From Alteromonas antoniana (GTDB taxonomy: Bacteria > Pseudomonadota > Gammaproteobacteria > Enterobacterales > Alteromonadaceae), in contig NZ_JAESDH010000011.1 in the NCBI RefSeq assembly GCF_019249295.1, positions 92,928 to 156,927 on the forward strand: 64,000 bases of DNA, in the 5' to 3' direction. A program made the translations under genes and the position numbers. The notes below the pieces were generated by a model. It was not told where the DNA came from. It searched no databases and saw nothing but the letters and a program-made list of their open reading frames with translations. Shown here one piece after another: positions 26,626 through 35,006 of the stretch (positions within the stretch are counted from its first letter, which is position 1; the number at the start of each line of letters is the position of its first letter).

Positions 26626-28575
26626 TCATACCGCCCACCATGCTTGCTGGAAGGGTTGCAGCGTAATGATGTCCTCGCTGCCCCTGAGTGAGGCACCTGT
26701 CAGTAAGTCATTACAAGGCTGGTGACCTACCGCGTTCAGAATGTCACCGCTTATCTGTTGCACAAACTCACTGAAATTCGCGGTAACCAGCAATTTTTCA
26801 CCGTTGTCATTTACCCGCACAAAAGCGAAGCAATGCACATTGCCGGTATCAAGGATGTAAGTTCGGGCGCGGCCAAAAACGGCGTGAGATTTACGGATCG
26901 ACAGCATAGTTCGCAGCCCGTTAAATACCGCTCTCTGGCTTTTTTCTTTCAGGCTCAGGTTGGTATCCGTGTCAGCAAGCGCCATGGCAATTTCATCGTC
27001 TGTTACCGCAATGCGATTTACCCAGCGATCGTCATGACGTTTGGCATCGTCATCCAGATAGCTGTAATCGTTCAACAGTGCCAGTTCATCACTGGAGTAA
27101 ATCAGCGGGATCCCACCGATGCTAAAGGTAATTCCGTAAAGCAGCAGCATACGCTTGATTGCCTCATCGACACCTTTTGTGTCGCCCGCCTCAAGCGCGC
27201 CTTCCAGCCCACATAGTGATGCCAGTGAACCGCAGACTCGGCAATCACCGTTAGACGGGTTTTCTGCAAACGGTACGCCGTTGGCGAAGCTGCCGTCAAA
27301 ACGACCGGTAAAAAACTGATTCAGGAAATAACGGTGATCGTAAGGATTAATTCCCAGGTCCTGTGCAACCGCATCATCAAAGGTCCAGCCAATATCATCA
27401 TGACAGCGTACGTAGTTCACCCATGTACAGTCATCCGCAATGGCGAAGCTTTTTTGCATAGAGCGGGTGAGTAGCCGGGTTTTTCGTGTGGCCAGGCTGT
27501 TCCACAGCAGGGCCATCAGTAGCGGGTTATATGACAGCTGACATTCGTCTTTACGAATGTACTTCACGACCTCATCAGGATGCACAATGGCTTCAGATTT
27601 AAACACTACCGCAGGCGCAACGATTTGCAGACAACTGTTAAATGCCTGAATCAGCGTATGGGCTTTGGGCTGATTTTCGCAGTTTGTGCCCATTTCTTTC
27701 CAGATAAAAGCAAGAGCATCCAGACGCAGTGCCGCGCAACCAATGTTGGCCAGAAACAGCATTTCCGATGTGATGGCATTAAACACTTCCGGGTTACTGT
27801 AGTTCAAATCCCACTGAAAACTGTTAAATGTGGTCCAGACCCATTTATCCAGCGTCTCATTGTGGGTAAAACTGCCACGCCGTACCTGAGGGAATATCTC
27901 GCGCAACGTGTGCTCGTATTGGTCAGGCACAGTGCGGTCGTCAAACAGGTAATAGTAATTCTGATAACGTTTATCACCGGTCAGCGCTGCTTTTGCCCAC
28001 GCATGTTCATCTGATGTGTGATTAAAAACGAAATCCAGCACCAGGTTAATTCCTGCATTCTGCAATTCGGCGGCAAGCTCGCGCAAATCTTTCATGTTGC
28101 CCAGTGCAGGATTTACCTTTCGGTAATCCGACACAGCGTAGCCCCCGTCGCTGTCGCCTTCAGGGGACGCATAAAGCGGCATCAGGTGAAGATAGGTAAT
28201 ACCCAGCGACTGATAGTAAGGAATTTTAGTAATAAGATCGCGAAGGGTCGGACCCATCAGATCAACGTAGCACGCCATGCCGACCTGCTTTTCATCCTTA
28301 TACCAGTCGCCTTCAGCAAGTCGCTGTGTATCCAGCTTTTTCATGGCCGGCTTTCGTGCTTTCATGCCTTCAAGCAAAACTTCAACAAGCTGGTGGAGGT
28401 GCCAGTGACAATCGTACTGATGACCATATACTTCGGTGTAGCGCGTAAACAGCGCCTCGAAATGCGTAGTCAGCCGATTCAGAAACAGCGCCGCGTCTTT
28501 TTTTGAAAGCACACTGAAATCCAGCGTGTCGACAATTCGAGCCAGGCATTGCTGACTATCTGCTGCATAATTCAT
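26626..28575 (-). CDS. Amylosucrase (GH13 subfamily 4)
   Basis: 649-aa enzyme that transfers glucose from sucrose to an alpha-1,4-glucan and releases fructose. Catalytic residues fall where Neisseria amylosucrase has them: nucleophile Asp in LRLDALAF (about 283), acid/base Glu in FKSEAIV (about 328) and Asp in VRCHDDIGW (about 392). DFVFNHTSDEHAW is GH13 region I. No signal peptide is present, so it acts in the cytoplasm. The start at 28575 has GGAG 7 nt upstream; the earlier GTG/ATG at 28605/28602 has no proper site. Divergent transporter and fructokinase genes support a sucrose role. Confidence 0.94.
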   Translation of the reverse strand: MNYAADSQQCLARIVDTLDFSVLSKKDAALFLNRLTTHFEALFTRYTEVYGHQYDCHWHLHQLVEVLLEGMKARKPAMKKLDTQRLAEGDWYKDEKQVGMACYVDLMGPTLRDLITKIPYYQSLGITYLHLMPLYASPEGDSDGGYAVSDYRKVNPALGNMKDLRELAAELQNAGINLVLDFVFNHTSDEHAWAKAALTGDKRYQNYYYLFDDRTVPDQYEHTLREIFPQVRRGSFTHNETLDKWVWTTFNSFQWDLNYSNPEVFNAITSEMLFLANIGCAALRLDALAFIWKEMGTNCENQPKAHTLIQAFNSCLQIVAPAVVFKSEAIVHPDEVVKYIRKDECQLSYNPLLMALLWNSLATRKTRLLTRSMQKSFAIADDCTWVNYVRCHDDIGWTFDDAVAQDLGINPYDHRYFLNQFFTGRFDGSFANGVPFAENPSNGDCRVCGSLASLCGLEGALEAGDTKGVDEAIKRMLLLYGITFSIGGIPLIYSSDELALLNDYSYLDDDAKRHDDRWVNRIAVTDDEIAMALADTDTNLSLKEKSQRAVFNGLRTMLSIRKSHAVFGRARTYILDTGNVHCFAFVRVNDNGEKLLVTANFSEFVQQISGDILNAVGHQPCNDLLTGASLRGSEDIITLQPFQQAWWAV

Positions 28576-28619
28576 ATATCGCTCCACATGCCGTTGCGGC
28601 ATCACCTGCTGTAGTGAAT

Positions 28620-28652
28620 CAGTTTATCTGTCAGACGAAATAAACTGGTTTA
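28620..28652. promoter_or_regulatory. Candidate operator in the sucrose intergenic region
   Basis: CAGTTTAT (28620-28627) and ATAAACTG (28640-28647) form an inverted pair, and TAAAC-TG-GTTTA (28641-28652) is a smaller dyad of the shape used by LacI-family sugar repressors. It lies about 45-75 nt upstream of the amylosucrase start, where a repressor would act. No LacI-type gene is in the window. The rest of the 28576-28903 gap is AT-rich. Confidence 0.35.
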
Positions 28653-28903
28653 CACTATTTTTCAATTCTGTTAATTTTTTAATCTTAAACGATTAAGTGA
28701 TATTTTCAAATTAAAATTGCTTCTTATTCGTGGCAGCCTTGATATACGGGGCTTTTAATTCGATTTTTCGGTGGTGAAGACGCAGGAATAATGCATTAAG
28801 GCACGGGTCTGTCTTGTTAATAATGTGTTATGTGTCACATTGAGAATGAGCGCAGGTGATGCCGAGGATGTCCGGCTCGCCGGTAAAGAGGATACAACTC
28901 GTT

Positions 28904-30178
28904 ATGACAGGTAATACCAAAAATAGTCAGGTGATTCGCTGGCTGACTTATCTGATGTTCATGATGTTTGCGATGACGTCAGATTCCGTTGGTGAAATCA
29001 TCAAGGAAGTGAAAATCGCGTTTTCCGTCACGAATGCTCAGGCCAGCCTGATGCACTCGCTTCCTATGTTAGGAATTGCGTTATCAGGACTATTCTTAGG
29101 CTTTCTTGCTGATAAGCTTGGCAGAAAACCCACCATTATTATTGGCCTGGCCGTGTTTGGTATCGCCTGCTACAGCTTTATGATTGCCAACGACTTTGTC
29201 TTTATCGTCAGTCTGATGACCTTATCCGGTATTGCCGTCGGTATATTTAAAACCGGCGCACTGGCGCTGATTGGCGATATTTCTACTTCCACGCGCCAGC
29301 ATACGTCTACCATGAACGGTGCCGAGGCCTTTTTTGGTGTCGGGGCCATTATCGGACCTTTGCTGGTTGCTTACCTGATCCATCAAGGCGTTGCCTGGCA
29401 GTGGCTTTACGTGATTGCCGGCGGGGTTTGCACCCTGTTGATTGTGGTAGCGCTGCTGGTGCGCTATCCAAGCTATGTCAGAACCCATCGCAGCGAAGCC
29501 GAACAGGTGTCGGTAAAACAAAGCCTGGCTCTGGTGAAAAACCCTTATGCGTTTGGCTTTTCCATGGGCGCATTTCTGTATGTGGCGGCAGAAAGTGCGA
29601 TTTATGTATGGATGCCGAGTTATTTGATTTGTGACGCCATGTCGGTACAAGCGACCTACGAGTGCTATTCAGACGGCATGGCGCGGACGCTGGCAATTTA
29701 CTCAGTGACCGCCTTTTTTGTTTTGCGCGCTGCGGGCAGGTTTGTGGGTATCTGGATGATGTCACATTTTAACTGGGCGCTGGTACTCATGGTATTCAGT
29801 GGGGCAATCGTGCTGTGTTTTGGCTTTGGCCTGGCTGGCGGAAAGCAGGTGGCACTTTACTTATTCCCACTTTCAGGCATTTTCATGTCGGTGATTTATC
29901 CTACGTTTAATTCTAAAGGTATTAGTTGCTTTCCAAAGCATCAGCACGGCAGCGTTGCTGGCGTGATCCTGTTCTTCACTGCAGCCGGTGCCGCAGCAGG
30001 ACCTTTGATCATGGGAATTGTCAGTGACAGTATGGGCGGTGATGCCAAGTATGGCTTTATCGTCGCCACCGGCTTTGCTTCCCTGTTATTCATCGGACTG
30101 GTGTATAACTATCTGAAAAATCCAACCCAGAAACGACTGACCGAGATTGAGGCATCAGAATATGGCGCTAACGGATAA
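28904..30178 (+). CDS. MFS transporter, probable sucrose/sugar importer
   Basis: 424-aa major facilitator with about 12 helices. The motif A loop LADKLGRKPTIIIG lies between helices 2 and 3, and the central loop carries RTHRSEAEQ. Position between amylosucrase and an overlapping fructokinase suggests it brings in sucrose without phosphorylation, consistent with an intracellular amylosucrase. The ATG at 28904 is chosen because the protein becomes hydrophobic soon after; AAAGAGG lies upstream at a long spacing. Starts at 28856, 28859 or 28868 are possible. The 3' end overlaps the fructokinase by 17 nt. Confidence 0.82.
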   Translation: MTGNTKNSQVIRWLTYLMFMMFAMTSDSVGEIIKEVKIAFSVTNAQASLMHSLPMLGIALSGLFLGFLADKLGRKPTIIIGLAVFGIACYSFMIANDFVFIVSLMTLSGIAVGIFKTGALALIGDISTSTRQHTSTMNGAEAFFGVGAIIGPLLVAYLIHQGVAWQWLYVIAGGVCTLLIVVALLVRYPSYVRTHRSEAEQVSVKQSLALVKNPYAFGFSMGAFLYVAAESAIYVWMPSYLICDAMSVQATYECYSDGMARTLAIYSVTAFFVLRAAGRFVGIWMMSHFNWALVLMVFSGAIVLCFGFGLAGGKQVALYLFPLSGIFMSVIYPTFNSKGISCFPKHQHGSVAGVILFFTAAGAAAGPLIMGIVSDSMGGDAKYGFIVATGFASLLFIGLVYNYLKNPTQKRLTEIEASEYGANG

Positions 30179-31055
30179 TTGCTACGCGGTAATAGAGGCC
30201 GGTGGCACCAAGTTTAATTGTGCTATCGTCGATGGGCACCGACGTGTTCTTGGTGAACAGCGTATCGCCACCACCACTCCCGGTGAGACGCTGGCCCAGT
30301 GTGTGGATTTTTTTGCTGCGCAGCGGCAGCAGGGGCACCACTTTGCGCGTCTTGGCATTGCGAGTTTTGGTCCTTTGGATTTACACCCGGCCTCAAAGAC
30401 ATTCGGGTTTATTACGCAAACTCCCAAACCATTCTGGTCGAACACGCCGCTGGCCAGTCACTTTGAGGAAGCACTTGGCGTAGACGTAAAAATTGATACC
30501 GACGTAAATGCTGCTGCGCTTGCTGAGTACCGTTGGGGCGCTGCGCAAGGGACGCAGGTTTCTGTCTATGTCACAGTGGGAACCGGGGTTGGCGGTGGTC
30601 TGGTGATCAACGGCAAGCCTGTGCATGGTGCTGTGCATCCGGAGATGGGCCATATGTTGGTAACGCCGCCGCAGGGGCAGACCGGGGTCTGCCCGTTCCA
30701 CGAGAACTGCGTGGAAGGGCTGGCATCAGGTACCGCTTTAGGCAAAATCTGGGGCCAACCTTCGGATACTTTCGGGAGTGATCACCCTGCCTGGGATGGG
30801 CTGGCCGATGTGCTTGCCCAGTTCAGCCATAATATTCTGGTCACGCTCAGTGCAGAAAAGATCGTGTTCGGCGGCGGGGTAATGCAAACGCCAGGACTCA
30901 TCGAGCGTATCGTGAAACGCACAAATGACTATTTGAAAGACTATGTGGTATTTCCTGACGGTGTTGCAGTAGACAACATTCTGGTGCTGCCTGGTCTGGA
31001 GGGGCGGACAGGGTTGTTTGGGGCGCTTGCGCTGCTGGATGAGACCGGCGCCTGA
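30162..31055 (+). CDS. Fructokinase (ROK family)
   Basis: 297-aa ROK kinase phosphorylating fructose. ATP-binding AGGTKFNCAIVDG near residue 11, the sugar-binding/catalytic DTDVNAAALAEYRWG (about 113), YVTVGTGVGGG, EMGHM, and the zinc-binding CPFHENCVEGLASG (about 178-191) typical of ROK fructokinases. ATG 30162 overlaps the transporter's end; GAGG precedes it. Fructose released by amylosucrase would be its substrate. No LacI regulator gene follows. Confidence 0.9.
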   Translation: MALTDNCYAVIEAGGTKFNCAIVDGHRRVLGEQRIATTTPGETLAQCVDFFAAQRQQGHHFARLGIASFGPLDLHPASKTFGFITQTPKPFWSNTPLASHFEEALGVDVKIDTDVNAAALAEYRWGAAQGTQVSVYVTVGTGVGGGLVINGKPVHGAVHPEMGHMLVTPPQGQTGVCPFHENCVEGLASGTALGKIWGQPSDTFGSDHPAWDGLADVLAQFSHNILVTLSAEKIVFGGGVMQTPGLIERIVKRTNDYLKDYVVFPDGVAVDNILVLPGLEGRTGLFGALALLDETGA

Positions 31056-31113
31056 TCGCTTATTCTTCGCTAAGCGCAGAAACGCGCCAGCGCAGTTGCT
31101 GGCGTGCAACTTA

Positions 31114-31503
31114 CTAACGCATCTCGTACAGTTCCAGCGGTAAGTCATCCGGATCGGCAAAAAATGTAAAGCGTTTGCCGGTGTACTCGTCCACTCTGAC
31201 AGGCTCGCATTCGATAGCGTGAGAATGCAGTGAGGCGATGGCAGCATCCAGATCATTGACGTTGAAAGCCAGGTGACGCAGACCTTGCGCTTCAGGACGG
31301 GAAGGTCTTTTCGGCGCGTCAGGGAACGAAAACAGCTCAATTTGGGTGCCGTCAGGCAGTCCCAGGTCACATTTATATGACTGCCGCGCTTCGCGATAGT
31401 TTTCGGCTATGACTGTGAAACCCAGCACCTCAGTATAAAACTGCCTGGATTTAGGGTAGTCGCTGCAAATGATCGCCACATGGTGAATGCCGTTAATATT
31501 CAT
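31114..31503 (-). CDS. gloA2: VOC family protein (YaeR/GloA2-like)
   Basis: 129-aa vicinal-oxygen-chelate protein with two beta-alpha-beta-beta-beta units: HHVAIICSDYPKSRQFYTEVLGF and LRHLAFNVNDLDAAIASL. Metal ligands would be His8, Glu about 56 (IELFSF), His about 77 and Glu about 126 (LELYEMR). It resembles the SMU1112c/YaeR group, glyoxalase-like proteins of uncertain substrate. It starts directly after the stop of the aldo/keto reductase gene, so they form a pair that may handle reactive carbonyls. Confidence 0.85.
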   Translation of the reverse strand: MNINGIHHVAIICSDYPKSRQFYTEVLGFTVIAENYREARQSYKCDLGLPDGTQIELFSFPDAPKRPSRPEAQGLRHLAFNVNDLDAAIASLHSHAIECEPVRVDEYTGKRFTFFADPDDLPLELYEMR

Positions 31504-32457
31504 TTACGGAACTTCCTGTCCGCGAGCGGCTTCCAGTAGAGCGTACCAGTGTTCGCGAGACAGAGAGACATCGCAGGCTTTGGCGCACGCGTCTATCCGT
31601 GACGGATTGGTGGTTCCAATAACGGGTTGGATATTGGCAGGATGGCGCATCAGCCAGCCCAGCACAATAGCCTCAGATGTTGTCTGATACTCGGCTGCAA
31701 GGGTCGAAACCAGCGCCGCCACAGCCTTGTCGTTGTCGTGCTGGAACTGCCCACCGCTAAAACGGCCCTGAGCCAGGCTGCCCCACGCCTGTAGCTGGAT
31801 ATTATTGTGCATACAGTATTCCAGCGTGCCGGGCGCAAAGCCCATCGAGCGGTTTTCCATGCTGCCGGTTGTCATGCCGTCTTCCACCCAGTCCCGGAAC
31901 GCCAGGCTCATTTCTATCTGATTTGCCACCACCGGCATATCCAGAGCGTGTTGCAAATAAGCAATCTGGTGTCCGTGCATGTTGGACACGCCGACCTGCT
32001 TTATTTTTCCATCTTGCTTTAGCGCAGACAACGCTTCACAGACCTCATCTACTTCCATTAATGGATCCGGGCGATGGAGCAAAAGAATATCCAGGTAGTC
32101 GGTATGCAGGCGGGACAGGCTGTTTTCGACGGAGGACGTAATCCATTGTTTGGAAAAGTCGTATCTCTTGGGGCCGTGCTCGTCTTCAAACCGTATCGCG
32201 CACTTTGATTGTAAAATCATTTTTTCGCGAAGTGCCGGAGCTTCTTTGAGTGCCGCACCAAATACGGTCTCGGCCTTTCCAAAGGTATAAATATCAGCGT
32301 GGTCGAATACCGTGATATTGTTTTCCAGCGCTGAATCGATGACTGTTCTTGCCTGCGTTACATGTTCAGAAGTGGGAGGTGATTGATCCCAGTCACCGCC
32401 AAGGCCCATACAGCCATATACCAGCCTGCTGGCGGACGGAAACAATGCGTTCATCAT
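31504..32457 (-). CDS. Aldo/keto reductase (YdhF-like)
   Basis: 317-aa NADPH-dependent TIM-barrel oxidoreductase. It has YGCMGLGGDWD, the catalytic FDHADIYTFGKAE (Asp and Tyr about 52/57), LLLHRPDPLM with the catalytic His, GVSNMHGHQ, and the C-terminal nucleotide motif VIGTTNPSRID. The pattern is that of E. coli YdhF-type reductases; the substrate is unknown. AAAAGG lies 9 nt before ATG 32457. It is cotranscribed with the VOC gene. Confidence 0.88.
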   Translation of the reverse strand: MMNALFPSASRLVYGCMGLGGDWDQSPPTSEHVTQARTVIDSALENNITVFDHADIYTFGKAETVFGAALKEAPALREKMILQSKCAIRFEDEHGPKRYDFSKQWITSSVENSLSRLHTDYLDILLLHRPDPLMEVDEVCEALSALKQDGKIKQVGVSNMHGHQIAYLQHALDMPVVANQIEMSLAFRDWVEDGMTTGSMENRSMGFAPGTLEYCMHNNIQLQAWGSLAQGRFSGGQFQHDNDKAVAALVSTLAAEYQTTSEAIVLGWLMRHPANIQPVIGTTNPSRIDACAKACDVSLSREHWYALLEAARGQEVP

Positions 32458-32542
32458 GCGAAATTACCTTTTTATGTTTTATTATTTCAACTTTGCGATG
32501 TAGCGTAGCATGAAGGCATTGGGTTAGGAAAAGTATGTAATT

Positions 32543-32591
32543 CCCATCCGTAACTGTGCGCGTTAAGTGAGCACACACTGTTACGGATGGG
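32543..32591. repeat. 49-bp palindromic element between divergent genes
   Basis: CCCATCCGTAAC (32543-32554) and GTTACGGATGGG (32580-32591) form a perfect 12-bp inverted repeat. Inside, TGTGC (32555-32559) can pair with GCACA (32571-32575). No T run flanks it on either strand. No second copy was noticed in the window. Confidence 0.6.
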
Positions 32592-32741
32592 TATAAGAGA
32601 CTGATACAGAATGGTTCCTCGGGAGTATGTGTATCATGTTTATACAAATTCGTATTCGTTACCACAGCCAGGCTATTGCGCTTTTATTAGCCACCACATG
32701 CCATAGACGCTGTAAAAAGACAAAAAGAAGCAGGTAAGTCG

Positions 32742-33422
32742 ATGTTGAATCAAAACTATTCAGAATCTGTGTTTGTTGATACCACCACGATGGAGTGGGA
32801 GGCATCACCCGCAGCGGGTGTCTGGCGTAAAAAACTGGAGCGCGAAGGAGAAGAATCAGGGCGAGCGACATCGCTGGTACGCTATGATCCCGGTTCGTCG
32901 TTTACGCCCCATGTGCACACCGGAGGGGAAGAGATTTTTGTGCTGGACGGTGTGTTCAGCGACGAAAAAGGTGACTACCCAGCCGGGAGTTATTTCCGTA
33001 ATCCGCCAGGTACATCACACACACCGTCATCGAAACCCGGCTGCACGCTGTTTGTAAAACTGTGCTATTTCCAGCCTGGTGACAAACGTCAGATAGTGGT
33101 GGACCGGTCACACTGGCACTGGAATCAGGGAAAGGTACCTGCAGAAAAGACGTTTCTACTGCACCAGTTTCATCAGGAAAACACGATGATGGTGCAGCTT
33201 GACGGGGATACTCCGTGGCGTTGCACTCATGCTGCACAGGGCCGGGAAATTCTGATCGTCGAAGGCTCGCTCATTGTCAATGAGGCCACGATTGCCTCGC
33301 CTGGCTGGTTGCGATTTTCGCCTGACGACCACACTGTGGTTACCAGCGGCAGCCAGGGCGCAACGCTGTTATACAAAACCGGACACTATTTACATTTGGA
33401 GAAACGCAATGCAGTGGTATAA
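32742..33422 (+). CDS. Cupin protein of the ChrR-like type (two cupin halves)
   Basis: 226-aa protein with two beta-barrel halves. The first carries the metal motif FTPHVHTGGEEIFVLDG (His about 57 and 59, Glu about 63) and PPGTSHTP with the last His. The second (about 120-220) has weaker cupin shape without the full ligand set. The first half resembles the C-terminal cupin of anti-sigma factor ChrR, but the sigma-binding domain is missing. It overlaps the lipocalin gene by 14 nt, indicating a two-gene operon, perhaps for peroxide or lipid stress. Confidence 0.8.
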   Translation: MLNQNYSESVFVDTTTMEWEASPAAGVWRKKLEREGEESGRATSLVRYDPGSSFTPHVHTGGEEIFVLDGVFSDEKGDYPAGSYFRNPPGTSHTPSSKPGCTLFVKLCYFQPGDKRQIVVDRSHWHWNQGKVPAEKTFLLHQFHQENTMMVQLDGDTPWRCTHAAQGREILIVEGSLIVNEATIASPGWLRFSPDDHTVVTSGSQGATLLYKTGHYLHLEKRNAVV

Positions 33423-33954
33423 GGGAATCACATGGGGTGGGGTGGTAAGTATGCTGTTGCTGCTCGGGGCCTGCACCGGGAAACCAGAAAATGTCGAACC
33501 GATTCAGAACTTTGAGCTCGATAACTATCTTGGTGAATGGTATGAAATCGCCCGTCTGCCACACCCTTTTGAGGAAGGGCTGTCACACGTGACTGCGCAG
33601 TACTCACCGCGTGATGACGGCGGGATTTCGGTCATTAACCGCGGCTACAAGGCAGAGTCGGGAGAATGGGAACAGGCAGAAGGAAAAGCCTATTTTGTCG
33701 ATGCCCCAAACGTGGGACACCTCAAAGTGTCATTTTTCGGCCCCTTTTACGCCAGCTATGTGATTTTCACGCTGGACGACAGCTATGACTACGCGATGGT
33801 CACCGGTCCTGACAAAGACTATTTGTGGATTTTATCAAGAACGCCCACGCTGCCGGACGAAACGGTTGACGCGTTGGTATCGCAAGCCGCGCAAAAAGGC
33901 TATGCAACCGGTGATCTGATTTACGTGGATCAGAAAAACCGCCCACAGGAATAG
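33409..33954 (+). CDS. blc: Outer-membrane lipocalin Blc
   Basis: 181-aa lipoprotein. The lipobox LLGAC places the acylated Cys at about 22. The lipocalin GxW motif is LDNYLGEWYEIARLPHPFE, followed by VTAQYSPRDDGGISVINRGY and YDYAMVTGPDKDYLWILSR, all typical of bacterial Blc, which binds fatty acids or lysophospholipids. ATG 33409 has GGAG 7 nt upstream and lies inside the cupin gene's end. No Asp follows the lipid-bearing Cys, which fits outer-membrane sorting. Confidence 0.92.
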   Translation: MQWYKGITWGGVVSMLLLLGACTGKPENVEPIQNFELDNYLGEWYEIARLPHPFEEGLSHVTAQYSPRDDGGISVINRGYKAESGEWEQAEGKAYFVDAPNVGHLKVSFFGPFYASYVIFTLDDSYDYAMVTGPDKDYLWILSRTPTLPDETVDALVSQAAQKGYATGDLIYVDQKNRPQE

Positions 33955-34048
33955 TTTTCAGGCTACATCGAAGCTGTACACTTCTTTCCTCAACCGCGCT
34001 TGCCCGAGCATACGTGCACCGGGCACCATATTGTCACTTTTACTCTCT

Positions 34049-34070
34049 CGCCGGCGCATTCGTTCCGGCG
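34049..34070 (+). terminator. Possible weak terminator after blc
   Basis: CGCCGG (34049-34054) pairs with CCGGCG (34065-34070), followed only by TTT. Confidence 0.3.
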
Positions 34071-34134
34071 TTTCCCCGTAATCGTCAGCACGCTGTTATC
34101 TCTCTTTGAAAGCACAGCATCGCACCACGTGTTC

Positions 34135-34143
34135 TGTTATACT
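34135..34143 (+). promoter_or_regulatory. Extended -10 promoter candidate of the PhnA-like gene
   Basis: TGTTATACT has an extended TGn before a good -10 hexamer (34138-34143), 30 nt before the GTG start. No good -35 is seen. Confidence 0.4.
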
Positions 34144-34172
34144 GCCGGTAGTTAACAAAGGGAAATTTACGC

Positions 34173-34736
34173 GTGTTAGAAGAAAGAATTGTTGCACGGG
34201 CAAATGGTGTCTGTGAGTTATGTGGTAGCACAGAATCACTCGCAACCTACGTCGTGCCGTCATCGGCTACAGAAGACGCCGATAGCGTTATCCTTGCCTG
34301 CCAAAGCTGTCGAGAGCAACTGAGCGGTGAGCAGGATATTGATATGAACCATTGGCGCTGTCTGAACGATGCCATGTGGTCGCAGGTGCCCGGCGTACAG
34401 GTTATCGCCTACCGGATGCTGAAAAAACTAAGTAGTGAGACCTGGGCGCAGGACCTGCTGGACATGATGTATCTTGATGATGCCATTAAGGATTGGGCAG
34501 AGGCCGGTCTTGCTGACGAGTCGCGTGAACCGACGCTGGATAGCAACGGCACTCCACTGATGCCGGGGGACAACGTGCATCTGATTAAAGATCTTAACGT
34601 CAAGGGTGCGGGCTTCACCGCGAAGCGCGGCACGCCGGTCAGGAATATCAGCCTGAGCGATAACCCCGCGCATATCGAAGGCAGAGTGAACGGTACGCGT
34701 ATCGTTATCATCGCCGCCTATACCAAGAAAAGTTAG
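34173..34736 (+). CDS. PhnA domain protein (YjdM-like)
   Basis: 187-aa protein. The N-terminal zinc ribbon has CELCGS (Cys14, Cys17) and ACQSC (about 43-46). The C-terminal PhnA domain has DSNGTPLMPGDNVHLIKDLNVKGAGFTAKRGTPVRNISL and GRVNGTRIVI. The name comes from an old link to phosphonate use, but YjdM-like proteins have no proven role there and no phosphonate genes are near. GTG 34173 is chosen: AAAGGGA lies 9 nt upstream. Confidence 0.87.
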   Translation: MLEERIVARANGVCELCGSTESLATYVVPSSATEDADSVILACQSCREQLSGEQDIDMNHWRCLNDAMWSQVPGVQVIAYRMLKKLSSETWAQDLLDMMYLDDAIKDWAEAGLADESREPTLDSNGTPLMPGDNVHLIKDLNVKGAGFTAKRGTPVRNISLSDNPAHIEGRVNGTRIVIIAAYTKKS

Positions 34737-34923
34737 GTCTTGGCGCGCGGCCTGGATAACATCCGGGCCGTGCCCAGCGTTTGCAGGCATATCCACACTG
34801 CGGTTACAGACTGCAAACACAAAACGTAAAACATGTGTGGTTCGGCTGGCGGACAGGTGAAAAACGCCTGTAGCCTGACTGACGGACCAACTGACGACAC
34901 AACACAGGTTATAGCGAATACAA

Positions 34924-34980
34924 AACGGCAGCGGTAAGACTGCCGTTCTATTACAGTGAACATAAGCCGCTTGGGCGGCT
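34924..34980 (+). promoter_or_regulatory. Two hairpins in the pyrC leader
   Basis: AACGGCAG (34924-34931) / CTGCCGTT (34940-34947) and AGCCGC (34965-34970) / GCGGCT (34975-34980) with a TTGG loop lie just before the pyrC ribosome-binding site. No T run follows the second, so it is not a simple attenuator. Confidence 0.4.
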
Positions 34981-35006
34981 GACAGCAGAACGAGAGATGA
35001 GGTTTC

